A stretch of 6,764 nucleotides of DNA, from NCBI RefSeq assembly GCF_937958535.1, contig NZ_CALGNQ010000182.1, positions 1 to 6,764 on the forward strand, written 5' to 3'. Positions 1-5,783 of the stretch are shown here, in pieces. The position numbers and the translations under genes were made by a program. Positions within the stretch are counted from its first letter, which is position 1; each line of letters starts with the position of its first letter. The notes under the pieces were generated by a model, which was given only the letters and a program-made list of their open reading frames with translations, did not search any database and was not told the DNA's origin. The DNA comes from an uncultured Georgenia sp. Its GTDB lineage: Bacteria > Actinomycetota > Actinomycetes > Actinomycetales > Actinomycetaceae.

Positions 1-1070
1 CCGTCGAGCCGGTACTGCCCGAGCACCGCTACTCCCAGGCCGAGCTCACCGATGCGCTCGTGCGCCTCATCGGGCTGGACGACAGCGGGGAGCGGCTCAT
101 CCGGCGCATCCACGCCGGCTGCGAGGTCGACCACCGGTACCTCGCCCTGCCCATCGAGCGGTATGCCGCGCTCACCGACTTCGGGCAGACCAACGACGCC
201 TTCATCACCGCGGCGGTGGAGCTCGGCGCCCGCGCGCTCTCCACCGCGCTGGAGCGGGCACGGCTCGGGCCGCAGGACGTCGACATCGTCGTCTCGACGA
301 CGATCACCGGCCTGGCGGTCCCGTCGCTGGAGGCGCGGATCGCCGAGCGGGTCGGGCTGCGCTCCGACGTCGTGCGCCTGCCGCTCATCGGGCTGGGCTG
401 CATGGGCGGCGCGGCGGGGACCGCCCGGGTCCACGACCTGCTCCGCGGGCGGCCCGACGCCGTGGCCGCGCTGGTGAGTGTCGAGCTGTGCTCGCTCACC
501 GTCCAGCGCGGGGACTCCTCCGGGGCCAACCTCGTGGCGAGCGGGCTGTTCGGGGACGGCGGTGCCGCGGTCGTGGCGGTGGGGCAGGACCACCCCGCTG
601 CCGACGGCGGGGGAGCGGGCGCCGCGTCGTCGGGGGCGCCGCGCGTCGTCGACTCGATGAGCCGCCTCTATGCGGGGACCGAGGCGGTCATGGGCTGGGA
701 CGTGCGGTCCACCGGCCTGCGGATCGTGCTCGGCGCCGAGGTCCCCGACCTCGTGAGGGAGAACGTCGGCCAGGACGTCGCCGCCTTCCTCGGTCGCCAC
801 GGCATGACGGTCGCGGACATCGGCTGGTGGGTGTGCCACCCGGGCGGTCCCAAGGTCATCGGCTCCCTCGCCGACACCCTGGGTCTGCCCCGCGAGGCGC
901 TGGCGATCACGACGGAGTCGCTGCGCACGGTCGGCAACCTCTCCTCGGCGTCGGTGCTGCACATCCTGCGGACCGCCCTCGACGCCGGACCGGAGCCGGG
1001 CAGCTTCGGGCTCATGATGGCGATGGGGCCGGGCTTCAGTCTCGAGCTCGTGCTGCTGGAGGCACGATGA
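1..1070 (+). CDS. Type III polyketide synthase (SrsA/alkylresorcinol-synthase-like), 5' partial
   Basis: A chalcone/stilbene-synthase-fold ketosynthase, expected to extend a CoA-activated (probably fatty acyl) starter with malonyl-type units and cyclise it to a resorcinol or pyrone. The frame is open from base 3, giving 356 visible residues. It encodes LPEHRYSQAE, a normal N-terminal stretch of this family, upstream of the internal GTG at 60, so the true start lies left of the window and only a few residues are missing. The catalytic triad is visible (numbering from base 3): Cys133 in GLGCMGGAAG, His279 in VCHPGGPK and Asn312 in VGNLSSAS. The His-Asn spacing of 33 equals that of plant chalcone synthase. 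The C-terminal MGPGFSLEL matches the conserved GPG loop. Its stop overlaps the next start (ATGA), and a methyltransferase and flavoprotein follow, as in srsABC of Streptomyces griseus. The family is certain; the alkylresorcinol rather than alkylpyrone product is inferred from context. Confidence 0.93.
   Translation, partial: VEPVLPEHRYSQAELTDALVRLIGLDDSGERLIRRIHAGCEVDHRYLALPIERYAALTDFGQTNDAFITAAVELGARALSTALERARLGPQDVDIVVSTTITGLAVPSLEARIAERVGLRSDVVRLPLIGLGCMGGAAGTARVHDLLRGRPDAVAALVSVELCSLTVQRGDSSGANLVASGLFGDGGAAVVAVGQDHPAADGGGAGAASSGAPRVVDSMSRLYAGTEAVMGWDVRSTGLRIVLGAEVPDLVRENVGQDVAAFLGRHGMTVADIGWWVCHPGGPKVIGSLADTLGLPREALAITTESLRTVGNLSSASVLHILRTALDAGPEPGSFGLMMAMGPGFSLELVLLEAR
1058..1062 (+). 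promoter_or_regulatory. Ribosome binding site for the methyltransferase gene
   Basis: GGAGG lies four bases before the ATG at 1067, inside the last codons of the polyketide synthase gene. It fixes the methyltransferase start at the ATGA overlap and supports translational coupling of the two genes. Confidence 0.7.
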
Positions 1071-1597
1071 CGTCGCAGGTGCTGTACACGGTCCTCCTCG
1101 GGGCGGTCGTCCTCGAGCGGTTCGCCGAGCTCGCCGTCGCCCGGCGCAACGCCCACTGGGCCTTCGCCCACGGCGGCCGGGAGACGGGCGGCGGCCACTA
1201 CCCGGTGATGGTCGTCCTCCACACGGCGCTGCTGCTCGGCTGCCTGGCCGAGGTGTGGCTCGCCGACCGCCCCTTCGTCCCGGCGCTCGGCTGGGTGATG
1301 CTCGCCCTCGCACTCGGCTCGCAGGGGCTGCGCTGGTGGTGCATCCGCACCCTCGGACCACGGTGGAACACCCGGGTCATCGTCGTGCCCGGGATGCCGC
1401 TCGTCGACGGTGGCCCCTACCGGTGGTTGCGGCACCCGAACTACGTGGCCGTCGTGGTCGAGGGTGTCGCACTGCCGCTCGCGCACTCGGCCTGGCTCAC
1501 CGCGCTCGTCTTCACCGCGGCGAACGCGTGGCTGCTCACCGTGCGCATCCGCACCGAGAACCGGGCCCTGGCGGACGCGGCACCCGCGAGGCGCTGA
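1067..1597 (+). CDS. ICMT-family membrane methyltransferase (SrsB/BpsB-like)
   Basis: A 176-residue integral membrane protein of the isoprenylcysteine carboxyl methyltransferase family, expected to transfer a methyl group from S-adenosylmethionine to a lipid substrate at the membrane. Hydrophobic segments lie at about residues 4-24, 46-65, 71-88 and 127-156. The family signature RHPNY is at 122-126, followed by Glu132, and a C-terminal RIRTEN (160-165) resembles the Arg/Glu motif seen after the last helix in these enzymes. The protein is short, like the bacterial polyketide-linked members SrsB (S. griseus) and BpsB/YpbQ (Bacillus subtilis), which O-methylate alkylresorcinols or alkylpyrones. 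The start is set by the ATGA overlap with the synthase stop and by GGAGG at 1058. A flavoprotein gene starts one base after its stop. The family call is firm. Phenolic-lipid O-methylation is inferred from the operon; action on a prenylated protein is unlikely in this setting. Confidence 0.9.
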   Translation: MTSQVLYTVLLGAVVLERFAELAVARRNAHWAFAHGGRETGGGHYPVMVVLHTALLLGCLAEVWLADRPFVPALGWVMLALALGSQGLRWWCIRTLGPRWNTRVIVVPGMPLVDGGPYRWLRHPNYVAVVVEGVALPLAHSAWLTALVFTAANAWLLTVRIRTENRALADAAPARR

Positions 1598-1598
1598 C

Positions 1599-2618
1599 GT
1601 GGTGGTCGACCTCGTCGTCGCCGGCGGCGGGCCGGCCGGTCTGGCGACCGCCCTGCACGCTGTCGCCGCCGGGCTGACCGTGGTCGTGCGTGACCCGCGC
1701 GACGGCGTCGTCGACAAGGCGTGCGGTGAAGGTGTCATGCCGTCCGGGGTCGCCCACCTCGAGTGGCTCGGGGTGCGGCCCCGGGGCCGCGAGCTGGTCG
1801 GGATCCGCTACTGCGCGCCCGGCCGGCGGGCCGAGACTCGGTTCAGCGGCCGCCCGGGCCGCGGGGTGCGGCGCACCGAGCTGCACCGCGCGCTGCGCAG
1901 CGCCGTGCTCGACGCCGGGGTGGTGATCGAGCGGGGGCGGGTGCGGACCGTGACGCAGCAGCGCGGCGGCGTCGTCGTCGACGGAGAGCCGGCCGGGTAC
2001 GTCGTCGTGGCCGACGGTCTGCACTCCCCGCTGCGGCGTGCGCTCGGCCTGGAGGCGCGGGCGCCCGGGCCGGTGCGCTACGGGCTGCGCCGGCACGTGC
2101 GCCTGGTGCCGTGGACGGACCACGTCGAGGTCCACTGGGCGGAGCACGCCGAGGCCTACGTGACGCCGGTGGCCGCCGACGAGGTGGGCATCGCGATCCT
2201 CACCTCCCGGCGGGCGCCGTACGACACCCACCTCACCGACTTCCCCGAGCTGCTCGCCCGGGTGGCCGGTGCCGAGCCTGCCTCGGACGTCCGTGGCGCC
2301 GGGCCGCTGCGCCAGGAGTCCCGGCGGCGGGTGGTGGGCCGGGCGCTGCTCGTCGGTGACGCCTCCGGCTACGTCGACGCGCTCACCGGGGAGGGGATCA
2401 GCCTCGCCCTCGCCCAGGCCGAGGCGGCCGTCGGGCACGTCGTCGCCGGTGACGTCGCCGGCTACGAGCGGGCGTGGCGGCGCATCGTGCGGCGGCACCG
2501 GCTGCTCACCCGCGCCCTGCTCGCCGTCGGCGGCTCACCGGCACGGCCGCTGCTGGTCCCGGCGGCCGAGCGGCTACCGCGGGTGTTCGCCGCGGCGGTC
2601 GATGCCGTCGGTGGGTGA
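1599..2618 (+). CDS. FAD-dependent oxidoreductase, geranylgeranyl-reductase/UbiH type (SrsC-like)
   Basis: A 339-residue flavoprotein, expected to hydroxylate or otherwise oxidise or reduce the lipid made by the two upstream enzymes, probably at the membrane face. The N-terminal Rossmann motif AGGGPAG is at residues 8-14. KACGEGVMPSG (40-50) is typical of the geranylgeranyl-reductase/PHBH-like family. ADGLHSPLRR (138-147) fits the DG motif, and LLVGDASGYVDALTGEGI (250-267) is the second FAD-binding GD motif. The GTG at 1599 begins directly at the first beta strand. GAGG at 1588-1591 is seven bases upstream, and the methyltransferase stop ends one base before it, so translation is probably coupled. 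A second GTG at 1602 is possible. In S. griseus, SrsC in the same position hydroxylates alkylresorcinol methyl ethers to quinol/quinone lipids. That role is inferred here; reduction of a polyprenyl chain is the main alternative. Confidence 0.88.
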   Translation: MVVDLVVAGGGPAGLATALHAVAAGLTVVVRDPRDGVVDKACGEGVMPSGVAHLEWLGVRPRGRELVGIRYCAPGRRAETRFSGRPGRGVRRTELHRALRSAVLDAGVVIERGRVRTVTQQRGGVVVDGEPAGYVVVADGLHSPLRRALGLEARAPGPVRYGLRRHVRLVPWTDHVEVHWAEHAEAYVTPVAADEVGIAILTSRRAPYDTHLTDFPELLARVAGAEPASDVRGAGPLRQESRRRVVGRALLVGDASGYVDALTGEGISLALAQAEAAVGHVVAGDVAGYERAWRRIVRRHRLLTRALLAVGGSPARPLLVPAAERLPRVFAAAVDAVGG

Positions 2619-2652
2619 CGGGAGACCGCGCCTCGGGCGGTGCTGGGGGCCC

Positions 2653-2823
2653 TCAGCCCGGGCCGCGGCTGACAGACGGTGAGGGCCGCGGGCCGGTGGG
2701 GTCCGGACCGTCGTCGTCCCGGACGAGGAGCACAGCGACGGTGACCACGACGGCGAGCACGGCGAGCACCACGGTGAGGAGCAGCATCAGCCGGTAGTAG
2801 CCGTGCTCGGCCTGCTCGTCCAC
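2653..2823 (-). CDS. Small single-pass membrane protein, unknown function
   Basis: A 56-residue protein I do not recognise. It starts with a short polar N-terminus (MDEQAEHGYYR), has one strongly hydrophobic helix at about residues 12-34 rich in Val/Leu/Ala, and ends in an Arg/Asp and then Pro/Ser/Gly-rich tail. It could lie with either end outside, since charges flank both sides. The GTG start at 2823 is supported by a perfect AGGAGG six bases upstream, the best Shine-Dalgarno in the window, which argues that this is a real gene and not a chance frame. It lies 65 bases downstream of the 2H-phosphoesterase gene on the same strand and converges on the flavoprotein gene, leaving 34 bases between the two stop codons. 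Function is unknown; an accessory membrane peptide is one guess. Confidence 0.68.
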   Translation of the reverse strand: MDEQAEHGYYRLMLLLTVVLAVLAVVVTVAVLLVRDDDGPDPTGPRPSPSVSRGPG

Positions 2824-2829
2824 GGTGAC

Positions 2830-2835
2830 CCTCCT
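2830..2835 (-). promoter_or_regulatory. Consensus ribosome binding site of the small membrane protein
   Basis: The + strand reads CCTCCT, giving AGGAGG on the minus strand, six bases before the GTG at 2823. It decides the start codon; the same frame is open further upstream without a comparable signal. Confidence 0.72.
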
Positions 2836-2888
2836 GCCGGCTCTCGGCGACCCTCCCCCCGCCTCCCACCGCACGGTAGCGGGTGGGG

Positions 2889-3413
2889 TCACGGGACGGT
2901 GTCGAGCGGCCAGCGCTCCCCGGTGGCGCTGTCGACGAGCGCAGCGCGGTCGGCCTGCACGGTGAGCGGCAGCACCGCGTAGGCGACGTCGGCCACCACT
3001 GGCAGGTCCTGCAGCCGGGCCCGCGGGGCGATGCTGACGTGGGGCAGCCACCGGCCGGGGAGGTAGTGGCGGTGGAGGTCGGCGCCGGTGGCGGCGGCCG
3101 CGTCCGCGACGGCCTGCTGCCGCTCGACGAGCGCGGCCGACGCTGCCGGCACGAGCCACACCCTCCCGCGCGGTGCCGCCGCGACCGCGTTCAGGTGGAC
3201 CGTGAGCGGGCCGCCGTCGGGGAGCGCCCCGACCCCCGCCCGGACCGCGGCGACGTCGAAGGAGCGCAGCACCGCGTAGGAGAGGTGAGGCACGTGACGG
3301 CCGTGGGTGTGGGACGTCATGCTGGGCACGCCGGCCTCCTCCACCCGGCGCCACAGCCCGCGCAGCGCACGCTCGTGGGCCGGGGCGAAGAGCAGGCAGA
3401 CGGCGAGGGCCAT
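2889..3413 (-). CDS. 2H phosphoesterase / 2'-5' RNA ligase-like protein
   Basis: A 174-residue protein with the two HxS motifs that define the 2H phosphoesterase superfamily: HLS at residues 43-45 (in VPHLSYAVL) and HVS at 125-127 (in LPHVSIAP), about 80 residues apart as expected for the pseudo-symmetric fold. Members include 2'-5' RNA ligases, cyclic phosphodiesterases and AKAP7-like enzymes that act on 2',3'-cyclic or 2'-5' linked nucleotide substrates. The substrate here is unknown. The ATG at 3413 is chosen because MALAVCLLF forms the first beta strand. A longer version from a GTG at 3476 would add 21 polar residues that look like untranslated leader. Neither start has a good Shine-Dalgarno. 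The gene is divergent from the aminotransferase and upstream of the 56-residue membrane protein gene. The family is confident, the specific activity is not. Confidence 0.82.
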   Translation of the reverse strand: MALAVCLLFAPAHERALRGLWRRVEEAGVPSMTSHTHGRHVPHLSYAVLRSFDVAAVRAGVGALPDGGPLTVHLNAVAAAPRGRVWLVPAASAALVERQQAVADAAAATGADLHRHYLPGRWLPHVSIAPRARLQDLPVVADVAYAVLPLTVQADRAALVDSATGERWPLDTVP

Positions 3414-3460
3414 GCAGCCAGTGTGTCGCCTCGGGCGCTGCCCGGTGGGGGCGTTCGGGT

Positions 3461-3490
3461 TTGTCTCAGGCAGCACCCGTGCAGTAGGCA
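3461..3490 (+). promoter_or_regulatory. Possible promoter for a leaderless aminotransferase mRNA
   Basis: TTGTCT (3461-3466) and TAGGCA (3485-3490) are separated by 18 bases. They resemble -35 and -10 boxes only moderately. A transcript starting about seven bases after the -10 would begin at the A of the ATG at 3497, and no convincing Shine-Dalgarno precedes that ATG. The site lies in the 83-base divergent gap. Confidence 0.3.
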
Positions 3491-3496
3491 GTGCCC

Positions 3497-4591
3497 ATGA
3501 CCCTCACCCTGACCACGCGGTACCTCCTCGGGCCGGGCCCGACCAACCCCTACCCGGAGGCGACGGTGGGCCTGTCCGCGCCGTTGCTCGGGCATCTCGA
3601 CCCGGAGTTCATCCGGCTCATGGACGAGACGTGCGACATGCTCCGCGCGGTGTGGCAGACGGAGAGCTCGCGCACGCTGCCGCTCTCGGCGACCGGGTCG
3701 GCCGGGATGGAGGCGGCCTTCGTCAACACGGTGGGTGAGGGCGACGTCGTCGTGGTCGCCGTCAACGGGCTCTTCGGTGAGCGGATGTGCGAGGTCGCCC
3801 GCCGGTGCGGTGCCGAGGTGGTCCGGGTGGACCACGAGTGGGGCCGGCCGATCGACCCCGAGCGGGTGGCGGCGGCGCACCCGGCACCGAAGGTGATCGC
3901 CGCGGTCCACGCCGAGACCTCCACCGGCGTGCGCTCCGACATCGCCGCCCTCGGGCAGCTCAAGGGCGATGCGCTGCTCCTCGTCGACGCCGTCACGTCG
4001 ATCGGCGGCACCGAGCTGCGGGCCGACGCGTGGGGGGTGGACGTCGCGTACGCGGGGTCGCAGAAGTGCCTCGGCACCCCGCCCGGGCTGGCCCCGTTCA
4101 CGATCAACGAGCGTGCCTTCGCCCGGCGGGTGGAGACGCCGCGCTCGTGGTACCTCGACCTCGGGCTGCTCGGTGGGTACGTCGGCGGCGCCACGGGCGG
4201 TAAGCGGACCTATCACCACACCGCGCCGACGGCGATGGTGCTCAGCCTCCACGGCGCACTGCGCCGGATCCTCGACGAGGGGCTGCCCGCCGTGTGGGAG
4301 CGGCACACGCGTGCCGGTGAGCGGCTGCAGCAGGGGCTCCAGGAGATGGGGCTGGAGCTGTTCGCGCAGGAGGGCTACCGCCTGCCCCAGCTCACCACCG
4401 TCCGCGTGCCCGACGGTGTGGAGTCCGCCGCCGTGCGGGCCGAGCTGCTCGAGCGGTACGACATCGAGATCGGTGCAGGGGTGGGCCCCTACGCCGACAC
4501 CGTGTGGCGGATCGGGCTCATGGGCCCGAACGCCGGTGACGACACCGTGGCCCTGGTCCTCGCCGCGCTCGGGGACGTCCTGGGTCGCTGA
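3497..4591 (+). CDS. Class V PLP aminotransferase (alanine/serine-glyoxylate aminotransferase-like)
   Basis: A 364-residue cytosolic PLP enzyme that would move an amino group between a small amino acid (alanine or serine) and an oxo acid such as glyoxylate. The motifs follow the mammalian AGXT pattern closely: GPGPTN (12-17), LLGHLDPEF (30-38), TGSAGMEA (66-73), HAETSTG (138-144), VDAVTSIGG (163-171) with the PLP-nitrogen-binding Asp164, and GSQKCL (187-192) with the Schiff-base Lys190. A YHHTAP segment follows, and IEIGAGVGP and WRIGLMGPNA near the C-terminus include the substrate-carboxylate Arg. Length is normal for the family. The ATG at 3497 is preferred over a GTG at 3491, which adds two residues, because neither has a strong Shine-Dalgarno and a possible promoter would start transcription at 3497. 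It is a single-gene unit facing away from the 2H-phosphoesterase gene. The exact donor and acceptor cannot be read from sequence; neighbours give no pathway link. Confidence 0.9.
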   Translation: MTLTLTTRYLLGPGPTNPYPEATVGLSAPLLGHLDPEFIRLMDETCDMLRAVWQTESSRTLPLSATGSAGMEAAFVNTVGEGDVVVVAVNGLFGERMCEVARRCGAEVVRVDHEWGRPIDPERVAAAHPAPKVIAAVHAETSTGVRSDIAALGQLKGDALLLVDAVTSIGGTELRADAWGVDVAYAGSQKCLGTPPGLAPFTINERAFARRVETPRSWYLDLGLLGGYVGGATGGKRTYHHTAPTAMVLSLHGALRRILDEGLPAVWERHTRAGERLQQGLQEMGLELFAQEGYRLPQLTTVRVPDGVESAAVRAELLERYDIEIGAGVGPYADTVWRIGLMGPNAGDDTVALVLAALGDVLGR

Positions 4592-4601
4592 GAGGAGCGG
4601 T

Positions 4602-4632
4602 CGGCAGCGGCCGGTGGCGATCTGCGCTGCCG
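4602..4632 (+). terminator. Perfect 8-bp inverted repeat after the aminotransferase gene
   Basis: CGGCAGCG (4602-4609) and CGCTGCCG (4625-4632) are perfectly complementary around a 15-base loop, starting 10 bases after the stop codon. There is no T-run, as is common for high-GC actinobacterial stem-loops. The position suggests a transcription terminator or 3'-end stabiliser; the lack of a T tract keeps confidence modest. Confidence 0.4.
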
Positions 4633-4850
4633 TGCCCCGCCGTGCCTGCAGGAGGGCTGAGGGAGAGTTCCTCGACGCGCCCGCAGGGCGGCTGAGGCGC
4701 ACATCCAGCCGCGTTCGCCGGATGGCCGGGGCGTAGGACCAGCCAACGACTACCGGCCGCCTGTGTGCAGCGCCCCGCCGCGCCCCGCAGACAGTGCAGC
4801 CGTGCTCGCCGTACATCGCTCCGTAGGGTGGCCGGGACCGACCACCGTCG

Positions 4851-4857
4851 AAGGAGG
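4851..4857 (+). promoter_or_regulatory. Ribosome binding site of the three-helix membrane protein
   Basis: AAGGAGG ends four bases before the ATG at 4862. It decides this start over in-frame codons further upstream, which have no such site. Confidence 0.75.
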
Positions 4858-4861
4858 GCCC

Positions 4862-5479
4862 ATGACCCAGCCGGCACCGGCAGCCAACCTCGTCGAGCAG
4901 ACCCCGGACGGCGGGCTCCGTACGCGACGAGCGGGTGGCGTCACGTGGGTGCTCGCGGGGCTTCCGGTGGTGCTCCTGGTGCCCCGAGCGCTTCTGGTGG
5001 ACTCGCCCGCCGGCCGGGTGCTGGTGCTCCTGCTCGCGGCGGTGGTTGTCGGAGTGATCGTCACGGCCATCCTCCGGGTGGGCACCACGCTGTCCCCGGA
5101 CGGCAGGCTCGTCTTCCGAGGCGTGGCGACGACAAGGACGCTGCACCTGTCCGGGATCGGCGACGCAGTCGTCATCGGCCTGCGGAACGGCGGCATGACC
5201 ACGCTCAACCTCATCATCCGCGGACCCGACGGCAAGGTGCTGCACCGCGTGCAGGACGCGCCCGCGAACCCCACGGTGGCGAGCGTGTCCCAGGTGCTCG
5301 AGCTGGCCGGGATCCCCGTGGGGAAGGACCCTCGCGGGGTCATCCCCGCCGCCCACCTCGACAGGTTCCATCCCGGGGCCGGCCGGTGGTCCGACCGGTC
5401 GGGGGCCCTGGCGCTCATGATCGTCGGAGCGGTCGTCCTGATCGGGGTGCTGGTCGTCGTGCTGACGTTCCTCGGCTGA
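4862..5479 (+). CDS. Three-helix membrane protein with soluble central segment, unknown function
   Basis: A 205-residue protein I cannot name. A polar N-terminus (1-25) is followed by two closely spaced hydrophobic helices at about 28-46 and 51-72. A soluble stretch of about 110 residues comes next, and a C-terminal helix lies at about 183-204. The first part of the soluble region (about 75-135) alternates short beta-like strands: GTTLSPDGRLVFRG, then TLHLSGIGDAVVIG, then TTLNLIIRGPDGKVL. That layout, a helical hairpin followed by a small beta-rich domain, resembles bacterial PH (bPH2/YdbT-like) membrane proteins. The resemblance is a visual impression, not a motif match. The start is fixed by AAGGAGG four bases upstream. 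The gene stands alone on the + strand and converges on the HNH gene, with the 86-bp repeats just past its stop. The coding call is firm, the function is open. Confidence 0.8.
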   Translation: MTQPAPAANLVEQTPDGGLRTRRAGGVTWVLAGLPVVLLVPRALLVDSPAGRVLVLLLAAVVVGVIVTAILRVGTTLSPDGRLVFRGVATTRTLHLSGIGDAVVIGLRNGGMTTLNLIIRGPDGKVLHRVQDAPANPTVASVSQVLELAGIPVGKDPRGVIPAAHLDRFHPGAGRWSDRSGALALMIVGAVVLIGVLVVVLTFLG

Positions 5480-5514
5480 CTGCACCGGCGTGACTCGTCC
5501 GAGTGTCGAACGGG

Positions 5515-5686
5515 GACGACCAGCCCTGCGCCACCGCAGCGTGTACGCCGGGAGAGGCGCGTGGCTCGCGGGCCGGACGGACCGCCTGCACGTTGCGGTG
5601 GACGACGAGCCCTGCGGCACCGCAACGTGCACGCCGGGAGAGGCGCGTGGCTCGCGGGTCGGACGGACCGCCTGCACTGCCCGTGC
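5515..5686. repeat. 86-bp tandem direct repeat, two copies
   Basis: Copy 1 (5515-5600) and copy 2 (5601-5686) abut exactly with a period of 86. Over the first 77 bases only five positions differ (5521/5607, 5531/5617, 5539/5625, 5544/5630, 5573/5659); the last nine bases of copy 2 have diverged. The core GCCGGGAGAGGCGCGTGGCT is identical in both. The repeat lies between two convergent genes and encodes no credible protein. It could be a duplicated intergenic element (REP- or MITE-like) or a 3'-end structure; no transposase is nearby. Confidence 0.9.
5587..5631. repeat. Perfect 14-bp inverted repeat spanning the repeat junction
   Basis: TGCACGTTGCGGTG (5587-5600) and CACCGCAACGTGCA (5618-5631) are exact reverse complements around a 17-base loop. 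The left arm is the end of repeat copy 1 and the right arm lies near the start of copy 2. It can form a strong hairpin on either strand, so a bidirectional terminator for the converging genes is plausible. There is no T-run. Confidence 0.85.
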
Positions 5687-5742
5687 TGTGCGGCCCTGCC
5701 GACGTCCTGACGCGCTGGGACCGGCCACGGCTCCCACGCCGG

Positions 5743-5763
5743 GGGCCGGGCACCAGGCGGCCC
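5743..5763 (-). terminator. Weak GC hairpin downstream of the HNH gene
   Basis: GGGCCG (5743-5748) pairs with CGGCCC (5758-5763) around nine bases, 20 bases past the HNH stop on the minus strand. A competing 6-bp pair, GGCACC/GGTGCC (5749-5754 and 5769-5774), overlaps it. No T tract; short stems like this arise easily at this GC content. Confidence 0.22.
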
Positions 5764-5783
5764 GCATCGGTGCCTCCTCCGGC

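Larger units (their letters stand above)
4592..4861. other. 270-base intergenic spacer
   Basis: No convincing gene is seen. It contains the 8-bp stem-loop near its left end. A possible -10 box, TAGGGT at 4824-4829, lies 32 bases before the next ATG without a clear -35, and the Shine-Dalgarno of the next gene ends the spacer. Frames open through it on either strand lack start signals and look like normal high-GC noise. Confidence 0.5.
5480..5783. other. Convergent intergenic region (304 bases)
   Basis: The gap between the stops of the membrane protein (+) and the HNH gene (-) contains the 86-bp tandem repeat, the 14-bp inverted repeat and a smaller GC hairpin near the HNH end. The remainder shows no gene, start signal or other structure that I can support. 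Confidence 0.7.

Noticed and set aside
60..62. GTG at 60 as the start of the polyketide synthase
   Set aside because: The frame upstream to base 3 encodes a typical conserved N-terminal stretch, so the gene begins outside the window.
668..1738. Long minus-strand frame opposite the PKS and methyltransferase genes
   Set aside because: Shadow of two clearly conserved genes; no family motif or ribosome site.
2648..2664. GGCCC/GGGCC pairing between the convergent flavoprotein and small membrane protein genes
   Set aside because: Five pairs only and it overlaps the stop codon of the small gene; not enough to call a terminator.
2883..3500. Plus-strand frame over the 2H-phosphoesterase gene
   Set aside because: The minus strand carries both HxS motifs; the plus frame reads as an antisense shadow with skewed composition.
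4678..4690. CGCCC/GGGCG hairpin with a three-base loop in the spacer after the aminotransferase
   Set aside because: A 5-bp GC stem is expected by chance at this composition and it has no T-run.
5515..5686. CRISPR-like array
   Set aside because: Only two long units that abut directly without distinct spacers, and no cas genes; a tandem duplication fits.
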